From assembly GCA_002007465.1 (NCBI GenBank), contig LNAC01000860.1:7225-71224 (forward strand): a DNA stretch of 64,000 nucleotides, read 5' to 3'. Below, in pieces: positions 22,010-33,872 of the stretch. Below the pieces are notes generated by a model, which ran no database searches, was not told the origin of the DNA, and was given only the letters and a program-made list of their open reading frames with translations. Positions within the stretch are counted from its first letter, which is position 1. Every line of letters starts with the position of its first letter. The position numbers and the translations under genes were made by a program. The DNA comes from Ailurus styani. Lineage: Eukaryota; Chordata; Mammalia; Carnivora; Ailuridae.

Positions 22010-22829
22010 AATGAATGAAAATTGGTGATTGGTAGACTAGGAAGTCAAAAGACTAATACAAAGCCAATCTCTTTTAAAGTTTTTCACTGGTGTTAAGAAA
22101 AGACAGGCCAATCATTACAACCAAACAAAGGAAACAACAGAAACAGATCGATATGTGTATTACTATAAAATAAGCTTGGCATTTTAAAACAGTGGGAAAG
22201 AAGGAATTATCTGTAAAATATATTTTGGCACTTGGCTAAATGTTTTTACGGGGAGGAGGAGAGAACCAGATAAGGTCGATATTTTTCTCACAATTTACTC
22301 CAAATAAAAATAAAACATTGAAAGTGCAAGAAGATAATACAGGTTCATATTTTCATTTTGTTTTACTTCACTTTGTTCTTTCTTTGCTTTTGGACCTCAG
22401 GAAAAAGCAGGATCTAACAATACTCCTTAGTTCATGTCTCACTATCATCCATTGGTCTGTAAAATGCCTTCCCCCATCTTTTTATTTGATTTTCTCCCCA
22501 TCATCACTCCCATTGTACCCCTACCATGTTGTACCCCTTTAACAGATACTAACCCATCTGAAGTTCATTATTAAATTTTCCTATCAAAGAATACCTCTTC
22601 CTTTAATCAAATCTTTTTTTTTTTTTAACGTCCTCTAATTCTTTGAGGACTTTCTCCATACATGCTTCCTTTTTCTTTGTTAGGTCAAACCCAGGCCTTT
22701 TAGATCATTGGTTGCTATCTTAAATCTTCTCTTTCCTTTTCTGAATGGTTATGCCCAGTATGGATGAATGCTGTTGATTTTCAAATTTTATTTTGTCTGC
22801 TCACTTGAAAAACAATGTTGAATTAGGGA
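22010..22829. other. Intergenic, nothing recognised
   Basis: AT-rich with T-rich patches (22610-22630). No gene or repeat identified. Confidence 0.35.
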
Positions 22830-23140
22830 GGGCTTTTTAAAGCATAATGCTAAGGGCAGAATGCATAAGAAAAAAACATTTATTTGCCAAAAAAACCTAT
22901 TCAAGTTAAAAATATATGACAATTTGGGAAAAAAAACTATTTGCTACACATATGACAGAAAAGAGACTAATGCTCTAAGTACATTAAAAGCTATTACAAA
23001 ACAAAAAGGAAATTGTCAAATATGGGCAGAGACCATGAAGAAATAATTAGAGAAGGAATAGAAATACCCAGCAAACATGAATTAATGCTGTCTTATATGT
23101 AATCAAAGATCTGCAAATTAGCAGAAGAAAGCACTTTTGC
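22830..23140 (+). mobile_element. Old L1 fragment (ORF2 C-terminal region)
   Basis: The sense reading ...TNALSTLKAITKQKGNCQIW... at 22970-23030 is a degraded form of the L1 ORF2 C-terminal region before the Cys-rich motif. Confidence 0.5.
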
Positions 23141-23149
23141 ATTATCATC

Positions 23150-23540
23150 TGCATTAGTCAAGATTCATGTCATAGTGACAGAATCCCCACACAACGTAAA
23201 TTATGCAGAAAAGGAAATTATTGGATCGGTTAACTGGGAGATCTGGGGATGAGTCTTGCTTCAGTCCCAGAAGGACCTAATAGCTCCCTCCCATCTCCTA
23301 GTGTCATGTCTATTGGATTTTATTCTGCAGGCGGATTTTGTCCACTTGACAGACAAGATAGCTGCCAGGAACTCCTTCCAGCCTGGCAAATTGCGATAAA
23401 AATCTAACAGCTCTCTTCAATGCCTATGTACGGAATCAAGGGAAGATTCCAGTCCTGGTTGGGTCACTTGCCTTTGTTAAAGAGAGAGTAATGCCCCATA
23501 GGCAGAAGAAGGAACCTAGGAGGGCTATTTTTCGAGTCCT
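23150..23540 (-). mobile_element. Dispersed repeat-like sequence, family unknown
   Basis: Phrases such as GTGACAGAATCCCCAC, AAAAGGAAATTATTGGATC and AGATAGCTGCCAGGAACTCC have the order of a common mammalian dispersed repeat that I cannot name with certainty. Strand is a guess. Confidence 0.3.
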
Positions 23541-24903
23541 CAAATTTTAAAAACCACAGATCCCTATAAACAAACAAACAAAAGAAAAGAAAAACCAAGA
23601 AACCGACTGCCCCTGGAGAGGGTCACATAGGAAGTTGGAAAGTTGCCAAGGATACACTCTGTCTCATAATTGCCTTTTGGGCCCTAGTGGCAGCAAGACC
23701 TCATTACACCCCAAGTCACCTCCCAAGCCGCTACGGGTCTTACGAGCTGGAGTGGTTTGCTTTAGACATTGTATCACCGTCCTTGGAGAGAAGAGTTGCT
23801 TGCAGGAAAAGAAGGAACAATTCCGTCTTCGGGGACAAAAGCAAGCAGCGGAAAGGTCTGAGATGGGGAGGGGAGAGGGACAGGTGATCTAAACCGCGAG
23901 AACAGGTCTCTCTTCGGAAACAATGCGGTCTGCGCTGAAGGTTAGTTACAAATACAATCTCAGGCGTGTGAGAGGCACACTAACTTTTATTTTTTCTCCC
24001 CACTAAATTGATAGCTTGGCAGGTTTGAGGCCTGTGTCCTTTAGAAATCCCGCTGAGCAGCTTGGAGGTTTAATACAACCAGGGAGGCAATAAACAGCAC
24101 GAAGGTCACTCGGAGCTTCTGTGAAGGCACAATGTTTCGTTTTATGAAAAATACAAAATGCAGGGATGGCGTGAAGACTGCGGGAAGCAAATAATGAAAT
24201 TCCTTATTCCCCCGGAACTCTTCAGAAAAACCCAAATTCCCTTTGACCACACGTCTGCCACCTTCTAGATTTAAATATCTTCACATGGCAAACGACCTTT
24301 GCAGTTTTGCACAGAGAAATGGAGCCACCCCGTAGCTTTTCAGGTTTAGGGAAGTTGCATGATCCATGTGGTTCTATCCTCTCTCCTCCGGCTGTAGGGA
24401 GATCTCAGCACGAAGAGCAAATTGAGAAGCCGATAAGAGCCTGACCGGTCATGAAAGGAGGGGTGCATAGCTTCTTTCCTTTCAACTTAACATCCCTTCT
24501 GTATGTCCACCTGCAAAGCCTCTGAAGGAGATGTTAGAAGACGTATAGATGTGGAGATGCCTCCCTTTGAGAAGGGATGAGCTGAGCACACGCATTCTTA
24601 CGATATGACAGCGAGGCACTCACCAGCCACGGGAAAGGACAAAGTGGCATATACGGTTACAAGAAGGAAAGATCGCACAGAGGGGTGGGGATCAAAAAAT
24701 GTTTTATTAAGAGGTGTGATATGCGAACAGCACTAAAAATGAATGTCACTGGTAGAGAGAGAGAGAGAGAGAGAGAAAGGAGAAAAGGCTATTCCAGATC
24801 AAAGCAGACATATGTATTAAGGAGGGCAGAGTAGTGGGTTTTGAATGCAATCAACCAAATTTTGGGACAGTATTGTTATATAGGACTGGAAAGTTAGGTT
24901 GGG
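23541..24903. other. CpG-retaining unique intergenic stretch
   Basis: I count over 30 CpGs between about 23680 and 24680, several times denser than the flanks, without SINE or L1 sequence to explain it. No open frame with coding character. A (GA)n run lies at 24752-24777. It could be a regulatory element or a noncoding-RNA promoter. Confidence 0.4.
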
Positions 24904-24917
24904 CCAGCTACTTTCTA

Positions 24918-25120
24918 TTTTTTTTTTAAGATTTATTTATTTATTTGAGAAAGAGAGCATGCAAGTGTGAGCAGGGGGAGGGTTAGGGGGGAGAGAGAGA
25001 GAATCTCAAGCGGAAAGCAAACTCCCCGCTGAGCGTGAAGCCCAATGCAGGGCTCAATCACATCTCATGACCCTGAGATCATCACCCAAGACAATATCAA
25101 GAGTCAGACGCTCAACGGGG
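24918..25120 (-). mobile_element. Carnivore tRNA-Lys SINE, head truncated
   Basis: Reverse orientation. The tail complement TTTTTTTTTTAAGATTTATT is at the left; the right end stops within GAGTCAGACGCTCAAC, so the GCCACCCAGG head is missing. Target-site duplication CCAGCTACTTTCTA / GCAGATACTTTCTA (24904-24917, 25121-25134). Confidence 0.9.
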
Positions 25121-25134
25121 GCAGATACTTTCTA

Positions 25135-25748
25135 AGTTGTCCAACATTCCCCACTTGCTGGACAAGAAAATTGGTCACATGCGTTATTATTGCTTAGGTA
25201 TTACTTTAGTTGCCATACTGGACTTCATCAGCACCTTGAAGGCATGGACTGTGTCTGGCTCCTGCCTGGCAGGAATTTATACGTGTGTCTCTCTCAGTCT
25301 AGAGGGAAGGTCCTTGATCCCAGTCCATCACTAAAGAGACTCCCATAAAGAGAGCAATGTTGGAGTAATACTCCTGATTTCCCTCCAGTGTCTCTATCAA
25401 CACACCTGCCCAGGGAAGAGGAAAGAGGCATGCCCATCAGAGCCATTCCCTCTTTCTCTTTGGAATCTGCCTGTCTGCACAGAGTAGGCATTTCGCTCTG
25501 CTCCTCTCTGCCTGGAGTCTTTTAGGATCAGGCAATGCCCCTGTGTGGGGAGGCCTTGGTATCCAACACTCTCTGTGTCTGGCTGGGTATGACCATCTAA
25601 TTCTGGAGCTCAGTATTAGGAAACCCACTTGTCCTCCTTGTTCACTAGCAGCAATAAAGACATATTTTCATCTCCATTTATTTGACTCCTGTGTCTATCT
25701 CCTGGTCTAACCTCAGATGTTAAAGGGTGTATTATAGGCCCCTTAAAT
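25135..25748. other. Intergenic, nothing firm
   Basis: About 25190-25290 (CTTGAAGGCATGGACTGTGT) has an L2-like phrase; otherwise unassigned. Confidence 0.35.
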
Positions 25749-25763
25749 GCTATCAAACCGTAG

Positions 25764-25911
25764 GGTGCCTGGGTGGCTCAGTGGGTTAAAGCCTCTGCCT
25801 TCAGCTCAGGTCATGATCTCAGGGTCCTGGGATCGAGCCCCGCATCAGGCTCTCTGCTGAGCAGAGAGCCTGCTTCCTCCTCTCCCTCTGCCTACCTCTC
25901 AGCCTACTTGT

Positions 25912-25961
<50 letters not shown>

Positions 25962-25995
25962 AAATAAATAAATAAATAAAATCTTAAAAAAAAAA
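25764..25995 (+). mobile_element. Young carnivore tRNA-Lys SINE (mustelid-type tail)
   Basis: Full length: GGTGCCTGGGTGGCTCAGTG head, CAGCCTACTTGTGATCTCTC, a (CT)n run of about 50 bp (25912-25961), (AAAT)n, then A-tail. Target-site duplication GCTATCAAACC at 25749-25759 and 25997-26007. Confidence 0.95.
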
Positions 25996-26009
25996 CGCTA
26001 TCAAACCCT

Positions 26010-26065
26010 TAGAGCCTTAGAGTAGGCACTCAGTAAGTGTGTTGATTGAAGGAATGAATGTATGC
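26010..26065 (+). mobile_element. L2 3'-end scrap
   Basis: GTAGGCACTCAGTAAGTGTG followed by TTGATTGAAGGAATGAATG is the characteristic L2 terminus. Confidence 0.5.
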
Positions 26066-26596
26066 ATGATTTAATTATTGAAGACCAGCAGGGGCAAGAA
26101 GCATCAAAGCCCCCACCTCATCACTCTATTGCTCTGTCAAAGCCCATCTGCGACCATGGGCACCTGATAATAGAATCTTCCCATGAGGTCATTTGGGGTC
26201 AACGTTAATAGATCACTTTCTCTTTCCTGTTCTGAAATATTTGATTATTTCCTCCTTTTCTCCTCCTATTTGAAATATGTGTCTCAGGTCCTGGAAGGAT
26301 TCTGGTCATCTTTTACTCTTTGAATACCATCACCTCCTTTTCCCCACTGATACAACCTCCTGCAGCTGCTGCCTCACTCATTTCTGTTCTCCATTTCTGC
26401 AGCCAGGAATTGTAATAATTTTTGAAGTGACAAATATAGGGGCTCCCGGTATTCTGGCTCCCCACGTACACCGGGACACACCTCTTACTCAGAATACAAT
26501 GTTTCTGGTCTCAAAAATGAGCTTTAGTGTTCCTGGCCCTTTCACATGTCCCTCACCAAGAGGATGTCGTACACAGTTATGGAAGACCAAGAAGTT

Positions 26597-26702
26597 TTCT
26601 TCCTCCTCTCCCTCCTCCTCCTCTTCCTCCTCTTCTTTTTTTTTTCTTCTTCTTCTCCTCTTCCTCCTCCTCCCCCTCCTCCTCCTTCTTCTTCTTTTTA
26701 AA
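26597..26702. repeat. (CCT/CTT)n polypyrimidine tract
   Basis: About 105 bp of C and T only, arranged CCTCCTCCT, a T-rich middle, then CCTCCTCCT again. Confidence 0.95.
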
Positions 26703-28388
26703 TTCACATTTTATTTGGATTTGGTTTCATTTTAGAATACACTAATACTTCTAAAACCTGGATATCACATTGTTTCAAGAGCATGCCAAATAAAACAAGA
26801 AATCCACCTGTATTTCAACGTCCAAAGAGCTTTCTGAAATTGGAGCACTACCTCTGTCTCCAAAGTTTCTCTAAAAATGATGAAATTCTGAGATAACTGG
26901 GACTAAAGTAAGTAGAGAATATGACTGAAAAAGTGGGTGAAATTGAGAGCTCAGCCTCTGCAGATCTCTGGACAGAAGTGTCTGAGCATCAGTGTAGAAT
27001 TAAAAAAAAAAAAAGAACAGAAAAGAAAAGAAGGGGGGCAGAGCCCACTGAAAATGGAAAAACAATTAAAAAATATATTAAAAGTAGAAAGAAAAAGAGA
27101 AATCATTCCTAATTAATTCTGGTGCCCTGCTCAACCCCAGCCTCTTTGTAATCCTACTGGGAACATCTTTATTGATCTGGGGGTCCTGCAGCAGGCTTCT
27201 GATGCTTATCTCAGCATAAAAACAGGCTCTTGTGATGAGCAGTGATTTAATTACATGACAATCACCGTTAACAATGCATGGCGAATACCAAAAAAATATG
27301 CAGAGCAAGACTGGCAGTGATAAATGCAAAGAGGTGGCATTGACTTTCCGTAAAGTTTCTGGCTCAAGTTCTACTGATGTGTCTTTCATAGGAAAAAATA
27401 ATATTCAGCGACTTGAAGTGTCTGAGAACTGAACTCATTGGCTCATTTTTAAGTAATAATAAGAAAGTTTAAACTTTAAGATAAAAGCTTTTATTATATT
27501 AGTAGAACTTATTCCTAAAACCTGAAGAGTAGACCTATAATTAAGCTTTCCAACAAAAATTATGAGGCTTTAAAAGGCAGTGAATTTCTCCTGCCTGAGA
27601 TCTTTAAGACTTGCTCAGTGTGTAAGTCCATAGTCAGTATTCAAAAATTGTGGAAGGAACTAGTGGAAATTGAATACATTTTTATGATAAGATACTTACA
27701 GAATAAAATTTCAAATATCTTCAGACATGATCTTACACCTAGGTTTTTAGATATATTAAAGCACATATGTAAGTCTAGGCATATGTAAAATAATAAAATA
27801 CATTCCCATCTTTATCATGAGACTAACTTGAGTTAACCCAAACTAATGACTAGTTTAGAATGAAAATGTCATAGCGGTAATTGGCACAGGTTGTTTTAAA
27901 CCATTTGAACAGATAAATATGTAATTAAGGGCAAAAAATTGTGTGTAATTTGGTGTCACAAACTCTGGTCAACTGAACATGGTGGAATGGCTCTTCTTTA
28001 ATGAGGAGGTAATAAAATTAGAGAATCGTACAAAAGAGAATAAATACACAAGAGCTGAGAGTATAAAGGAGGCATCATCACAGATGAGAGATGTGGGACA
28101 GTGTGGGGGTGAATGGAACATGCCCATAGCAGGCGGAAAGGGAGTGGCAAGTAGAGGATGAGGCCAGTGGAGTCGCCACACCAGTGGAGTGGAGAAGGGA
28201 GCGACTTGGTTCTTGGCGACCCTAGGAAAGCTCATCTCTTAAGTTGGCAGGGTCTAAAAGGGGCATGAATGAGAAGAGGTTTTGGGAAGCGAGGGATTCG
28301 CAGGAAGCCGGCATGGCCTCAGTCCATAGAACTCAAGATTTCTTCTTTTGAGAATATCAGTGGATTTTCTTCAGGCAGAGTATTTATC
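26703..28388. other. Intergenic unique sequence
   Basis: AT-rich, with an A-run at 27000-27012. No gene, RNA or recognised repeat. Frames of 60-100 codons show no family resemblance. Confidence 0.35.
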
Positions 28389-28389
28389 A

Positions 28390-28585
28390 GTCAAGGGCAC
28401 AGGCTCCAGAGAAGCCTGGCTGGACTCAAAGCTCAGATCTGTTTAACAGCTGTGTGACTTTGAACAATTTCCTTAGGTATCTGTGCCTTATTTTCCTCCT
28501 GTAAGTGAAATCTAAGTTGGGGAATATAATAGTACAACTACTACACACAGTTGTTTTGAGGATTAAATAATTATTATGTTTAAAA
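28390..28585 (+). mobile_element. MIR SINE
   Basis: Sense MIR with the core CAGCTGTGTGACTTTGAAC, a CCTTATTTTCCTCCTGTAAG block and TTTTGAGGATTAAATAATTA near the end. Confidence 0.8.
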
Positions 28586-28646
28586 TATAACACTGATTAA
28601 TATCAGCATTCATAGGGTGTCGTTGGCAAGTTCCGAACAAAGTATT

Positions 28647-28650
<4 letters not shown>

Positions 28651-28683
<33 letters not shown>

Positions 28684-28873
28684 TTTTACCTATTTATTTG
28701 ACACAGAGAGAGAGATTACAAGTAGGCAGAGAGGCAGGCAGAGAGACAGGGAGAGGAGGAAGCAGGCTCCCTGCTGAGCAGAGAGCCCGACGTGGGCCTC
28801 GATCCCAGGACGCTGAGATCATGACCTGAGCCGAAAGCAGAGGCCTTAACCCACTGAGCCACCCAGGCGCCCC
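28651..28873 (-). mobile_element. Young carnivore tRNA-Lys SINE (mustelid-type)
   Basis: Reverse orientation with an almost uninterrupted T-run of nearly 30, then AGAGATTACAAGTAGGCAGA and a complete head at 28873. Perfect target-site duplication AAAGTATTTCTT at 28639-28650 and 28874-28885. Few CpG losses; looks recent. Confidence 0.95.
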
Positions 28874-28885
28874 AAAGTATTTCTT

Positions 28886-29882
28886 ATTCTGGCCTTTGGA
28901 AGGACTCAAAGCCTGGGACAGACTCTCTGCCTACCCAGCCAGTGGGCACACTCTTCCTAGACTGAGATCTTCCAAAGATGGGTTTATCAGGAGAAGGACA
29001 TACTTATTCATGAGCAGAGAAAACCTGCAGGTCTTGCCTAGGACAGCATCCAGTTCTTTAGTCCCAAATAAGAAGAATCAGTAATGGATCCACAGACCTA
29101 CGAGTAAGACAAGTAATGTGAAAGAAGAACTGACATGGGAAGAAGTAAATGATTCAGGTAGACAGATGAAAACAAAAAACACTCTATTACTTTCAGATTT
29201 GAGAATATAGTAAAAAGAAGATGGAGGAGGAGGAGGAGGAGAAGAGATTGCTATGGAAAATATAACAGAATTTAAAATATGATCAGTCAAATTAAATAAT
29301 TAATTGAAAGACTGAAATAGAAAGTCAAAGAAGTTTCCCAGAGTGTAGAGCAAAAGAGAAAATATGGGGGGAGGGGGGCAGACAGAGAGACAAAAGATTA
29401 TTCAAAGTCTTACTTCTCTGTCTACAGTCGCCTCAATAAGGAGGAAGAGAAATGACTGCATAGATAATAGGGGACACGTTTTTATGTCTGAACTGGTAAC
29501 AGGGTTTAGCTTGAAAGGCTTCACTCCAGCCTGAGGGCCAACAAGAATGAATTGAAAAGTGATATAGATCTAGGTGAATCCTTGTGAAATTTGCAAGGCA
29601 AGATAAACTAAAAATTCTTAAAAACAACACAAACACAACAACAACAACAACAAAAAAGCTACTAAAAAGGGATAAAAGATTGCCGACAGAACAGAAGCAG
29701 ATTGGCACCCACCTCTTGTCAAGCACTAGCTGCAACACCTTCAGTTTTCCAAGGGAATGAGTGTTACTGTGAAATCAGCACTGAACCATGATCTTGGAAC
29801 TATAGACAAGTGCCAGTGGCAAATAAACACATTTTCGGACAGTAAAGGGCTCAAATACTCAACTTTCTATATATTTTGTCTT
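28886..29882. other. Intergenic, nothing recognised
   Basis: Holds a short (GGA)n run at 29221-29241 and a (CAA)n patch at 29630-29653. No gene seen. Confidence 0.35.
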
Positions 29883-29897
29883 AGAAAGTTGTTTCTA

Positions 29898-30089
29898 GGG
29901 GCACTTGGGTGGCTCAGTCAGTTAACTGTCTGACTTTGACTTAGGTCACGATTTTGGGGTCCTGAGATCAAGACCTGCATCAGGCTCCTGGCTCAGCAGA
30001 GAGTCTGCTTCTCCCTCTGCCCCTCCCCTGCTCATTCTCTCTCTCTCATGTTCTCAAATAAATAAAATCTTTTTAAACATTAAAAAAAA
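29898..30089 (+). mobile_element. Carnivore tRNA-Lys SINE, older subtype
   Basis: Head GGGGCACTTGGGTGGCTCAG, tail CTCAAATAAATAAAATC. Target-site duplication AGAAAGTTGTTTCTA / AGAAAATTTTTTCTA (29883-29897, 30090-30104). Confidence 0.9.
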
Positions 30090-30104
30090 AGAAAATTTTT
30101 TCTA

Positions 30105-32306
30105 AATTTCCTTCAGCACAATCAGCAAGGCAATCTAGAAAGAGGAGGGCATGTGGCCTAGGAAGCCATAGATGTGACCCAAGAGAAAAAGGAAGGGGTA
30201 TCCCTAGTATGAGGAGGTGGCAGGTGGGAGGCAAATGAGACATGGGAGCATTGGATGGACAGTGGCATCCCGAGCTCAAAGACGGAGGAGTTGAAACACT
30301 GGCTAAAGTTAACAGAATAACAAAATAAAGGCACATACGTGGTTTAGAGGCGTAAAGCAAAAGAAAATTCAACTGTGACCTGGCATTACTTCACAGCACA
30401 GAAATCTATACATTAAAAACATAGATTATCCTAACCTAATGCACAAATGTATCATTTCCAATATCGATTTTAAAAAAACCCTTGCGCTTTTCCAAATTGC
30501 TTACACAGCTGGTCTAGCTCTGTCTCTGATCTCTTTTTATCTGTGTGAAATTGCCAGATTTCCTCCACACAACCTCCCCATTTGACAAATCAGAAAGCCA
30601 AACCACAGTGGCATGAACTGACTGAAGTTCGCACTGCTAGGAAGTTAACTTTTCTCCCCGTTCCAGCATTAAAAAAAGAAAAGAAAATTCTATAAAATTG
30701 ATACGAGCTTAATTTATGTCCCAAAGGATGTTAGGTGGCAGGAGTAGAAGCCAGCAGTGGAATTTTCATGCATTGGGTATTAAAATGCAAAACTGCTGCC
30801 CATTGCAGAGATTGACCTTGGCGGGAAATGATGATGCATACGGTCCCTCATGTCAGTATGACAAACCTATTAAAACATGATGCATTCCTCAGGCGAACAC
30901 TTCTCATGAGCCTGAACTGTTATCTATTTGCTGAAAAGTATATGTACATTTCCAAATGTAGGCACTGAATATCTCCTTGGCAGACTGGGTTCCACGCAAC
31001 TCACCGATATTAATAGAATACAGATTTAGAGACAAAAGAAATACCACTGTGAGTTGTTGGTTTTACGTTCCAGAAGATTCCAGCCTGCCTCTGCACTCAC
31101 AGCTTAATTGGGATTTCTATTATTATACAATTTCTAGCTTTACAGTTTCCAGTTCTGACATAATCATTTCCTAGTGTGAGTCACAAGTAATGTGACTGTG
31201 TGGTTAAAATTTAAGGATACTATTAAGATAATCAACTACTTCAGTCCAATCTTGGGCCAAATCCAGAGAGAAAATTCCCTGAACCAATCAGTTTGAAGGA
31301 CTTGCTTTTTTTTTTTCAGTTTTAAGCCGCTATTTTTGACAGCTCATTCAAAAAGAATTATGTAATTATGATTGCCAACTTGTGATTTTCTGAAATGATA
31401 GGAGACAAGTATAACGCGGATAATTGAAACTGAGAATTGAGGAAATAGAAGCCCAAACTGTATCTAATGATGAGTTTCAACATCCGCTTTTACTGAGCAT
31501 TGAGGCAGTATTGTTACACAACAAAATGGACTAATGTAATGCCGAGATCTTCAAAAATGGAAATATTTTATGCACAATACCGGCATTTAGGGTTCCATCC
31601 CTAACTATCTCCTCTTATTACTTTAGCAGAGAAACTGAAGTACGGTGAACTGCAATTTTGTACTCAGTGGTTCAAGAATTAGTATAAGTGATGATGTCAA
31701 GAATTAGTTTTGGAGTCTGGCTTTTATTTGGCTAATGGATGAGTCTCCTCTCCTGGCCCCACCATATAAAAACATTTCCTTCTCAGTTAAATTTACACCA
31801 GGATTACCCTCCTTCCATCTTCACCTCTGGAGCTGACCATTAGTTGGCTATGAAGCCTCTTAATGGAATTTTAATGATGGGGAATACCTCTGAGAGAAAT
31901 AAATGCTCATGACTCTCCACACAGCTCGTTCAAGTACTACTACTACTAATGTTTTACATTAAAGTGTGTAAAAGGGCAGATTCAGGTGGAGAACATGGAT
32001 TTTTCTAATTCTTCGTTTGATGCTCTTTATATCATCCCATACTGCCTTGGAGACTTTATTAAGACATTAAGAGCATAGGAAGTTATTTCACACACTATTG
32101 TTTTCCAGTGATGTTCTGAACAAATTAGCGATGTGTGTATGTGTATATGTGTGCACACTCACGTGATGTGTGGGCATAACCCACACAGGTATAAGAAATT
32201 CTGCTTTGAAAATAAATATGGGTGACAGAATCTCCTAAGAAAATAGGAGAGAAGTGTGCTCCTGACAAACTGATCAATTTAGATTTGAAAACCTTCACGG
32301 GTGGGG
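30105..32306. other. Repeat-poor unique intergenic stretch
   Basis: The longest stretch here without a recognised transposable element. The part at about 30700-31720 keeps isolated CpGs in AT-rich DNA and contains several homeodomain-type cores (TAATTATGATTG, GATAATTGAAAC, TAATGATGAG). No coding frame. Candidate conserved noncoding element. Confidence 0.4.
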
Positions 32307-32486
32307 TAGGCAGAATAATGACCCATGATGGATGTCCACATCCTAATCCCCAGACTCTGTGAATATGTTAAGCTACAGGGCAAAGGGGAAGCAAGGTTGC
32401 TTATCAGCTGTCCTGAATATAGGGCGAATCCTGGCTTGCTCAGGAGGGGCCAATATAATCACTATATATATATTGTCCTTCTTCAC

Positions 32487-32529
32487 TACACACACACACA
32501 CACACACGCACTATACACTATATATATAT

Positions 32530-32574
<45 letters not shown>

Positions 32575-32590
32575 TTCACTATATATATAA
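32487..32590. repeat. (CA)n and (TA)n microsatellites
   Basis: (CA)n at 32487-32509 and about 20 perfect TA units at 32533-32572. The flanking phrase TTCACTATATATAT occurs on both sides, as if a unit containing it was duplicated first and then expanded. Confidence 0.9.
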
Positions 32591-32720
32591 TCCTTCCACG
32601 TGGAAAGGGAATTGGAAGAGACAATCCGTGGAGAGGCAGAACAACAAGGAATCTGCTCAACATTCCTGGTTTCAAAGAAGGAGGTGGGGATGGTGGGAGT
32701 GGCAAGAAGCCAGGGTGTAA

Positions 32721-32918
32721 GGGCGCCTGGTTGGCTCAGTGGGTTAAAGCCTCTGCTTTCGGCTCAGGTCATGATCTCAGGGTTCTCGGATCGAGGCCCG
32801 CATCGGGCTCCCTGCTCAGCGGGGAGCCTGCTTCCTCCTCTCTCTCTGTCTGCCTCTCTGCCTACTTGTGATCACTCTGTCAAATAAATAAATGAAATCT
32901 TTAAAAAAAAAAAAAAAA
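32721..32918 (+). mobile_element. Young carnivore tRNA-Lys SINE (mustelid-type)
   Basis: Full length, GGCGCCTGGTTGGCTCAGTG to a long A-run. Flanks AGCCAGGGTGTAAG (32707-32720) and AGCCGGGGCGTAAG (32919-32932) form the target-site duplication, with two transition differences. The diagnostic CTGCCTACTTGTGATCACTC is present. Confidence 0.95.
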
Positions 32919-32984
32919 AGCCGGGGCGTAAGAGTGACTTCTAAAAGCTGGAAAATCAACTCTACCCTGAAGTTTCCAGAAGGA

Positions 32985-33177
32985 GGGGCGCCTGGGTGGC
33001 CCAGTGGGTTAAGCCTCTGCTTTCGGCTCAGGTCATGATCTCAGGGTCCTGGGATCTAGTCTCGCATAGGGATCTCCACTCAGCAGGGAGCCTGCTTCCT
33101 CCTCTCTCTCTGCCTGCCTCTCAGCCTACTTGTGATCTCTCTCCCTCTGTCAAATAAATAAATGAAATTTAAAAAAA
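32985..33177 (+). mobile_element. Carnivore tRNA-Lys SINE (mustelid-type)
   Basis: Full length. Target-site duplication TCCAGAAGGA at 32975-32984 and 33178-33187, the second copy resuming the LTR sequence. Confidence 0.95.
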
Positions 33178-33330
33178 TCCAGAAGGAATGTAGTCCTGTT
33201 GACACCTTGATTTTAGCCAAGTGAGATCTTTGGGACTTCTGATTTTTCGAACTCTAAGTCAAATTTGTCCTGTTTTAAGCCACGAAATTTCTGGCGATCT
33301 GTTATACCGTCATAGAAACCAAAACAAATG

Positions 33331-33857
33331 ACTCCTTTTAATGCACCCTATCATTTTGGACGTGCAAAGGAGACACAGCCTCAAAATTAAACCTCACTGA
33401 ATATATCTGTTTATAATCTGACTTGTGTTGTTTAATGATTCTGGGAGACTTTATTCTTTCAGACATTTTCATTGTACTTCTCTTTATTATACTTTTAAGC
33501 AACAGTGAAGGCAGGGAAAAAATAGCTTGGTGTGTAGTGTTTAGCCAATTTCCATCAAATGTTTATCTCTCCAAATAGATGTTGTTTTCCCAATTCAGAT
33601 AATGTGAAATGAAACTTCAGTAATTTGTATTTTCTGTTGCATATGAAATTTGGGTATCTACAGCATCGGAATCCACAATATGAAAGCCATTGCTTATAAT
33701 TTCTCATGTATTTTCATTGTCTTTCCTCACATTATAACAACTGGTTATTATAAAGAAGATGAAAATGAATCTTTGTTTTCTAGGATTCTTATTTCCTTCA
33801 TTATAGCAAGTACTCAAACTTCCTGTTACATAGTTTAATGCACACCGATTAAGTTAC
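33331..33857. other. Intergenic, nothing recognised
   Basis: AT-rich unique sequence with no gene or repeat seen. Confidence 0.35.
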
Positions 33858-33872
33858 TAGATCTTTACATTT

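Larger units (their letters stand above)
32307..33330 (+). mobile_element. MaLR-like LTR split by a microsatellite and two SINEs
   Basis: Left part: TAGGCAGAATAATGACCCATG...GATGTCCACATCCTAATCCC...AATATGTTA. Right part at 33178-33330: TTGACACCTTGATTTTAGCC, GGGACTTCTGA, GTTTTAAGCCACGAAATTT. Both ends are in the order expected of a MaLR (MLT1-like) LTR. Between them lie CA/TA repeats (32487-32590) and SINEs at 32721-32918 and 32985-33177. Confidence 0.65.

Noticed and set aside
24752..25120. GA-rich stretch as a conserved GAGA-type regulatory site
   Set aside because: One part is a simple (GA)n run and the rest is the purine-rich body of a reverse-oriented SINE.
32325..32887. Open frames of 95-170 codons over 32.3-32.9 kb
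   Set aside because: They run through an LTR, a CA/TA microsatellite and a SINE.
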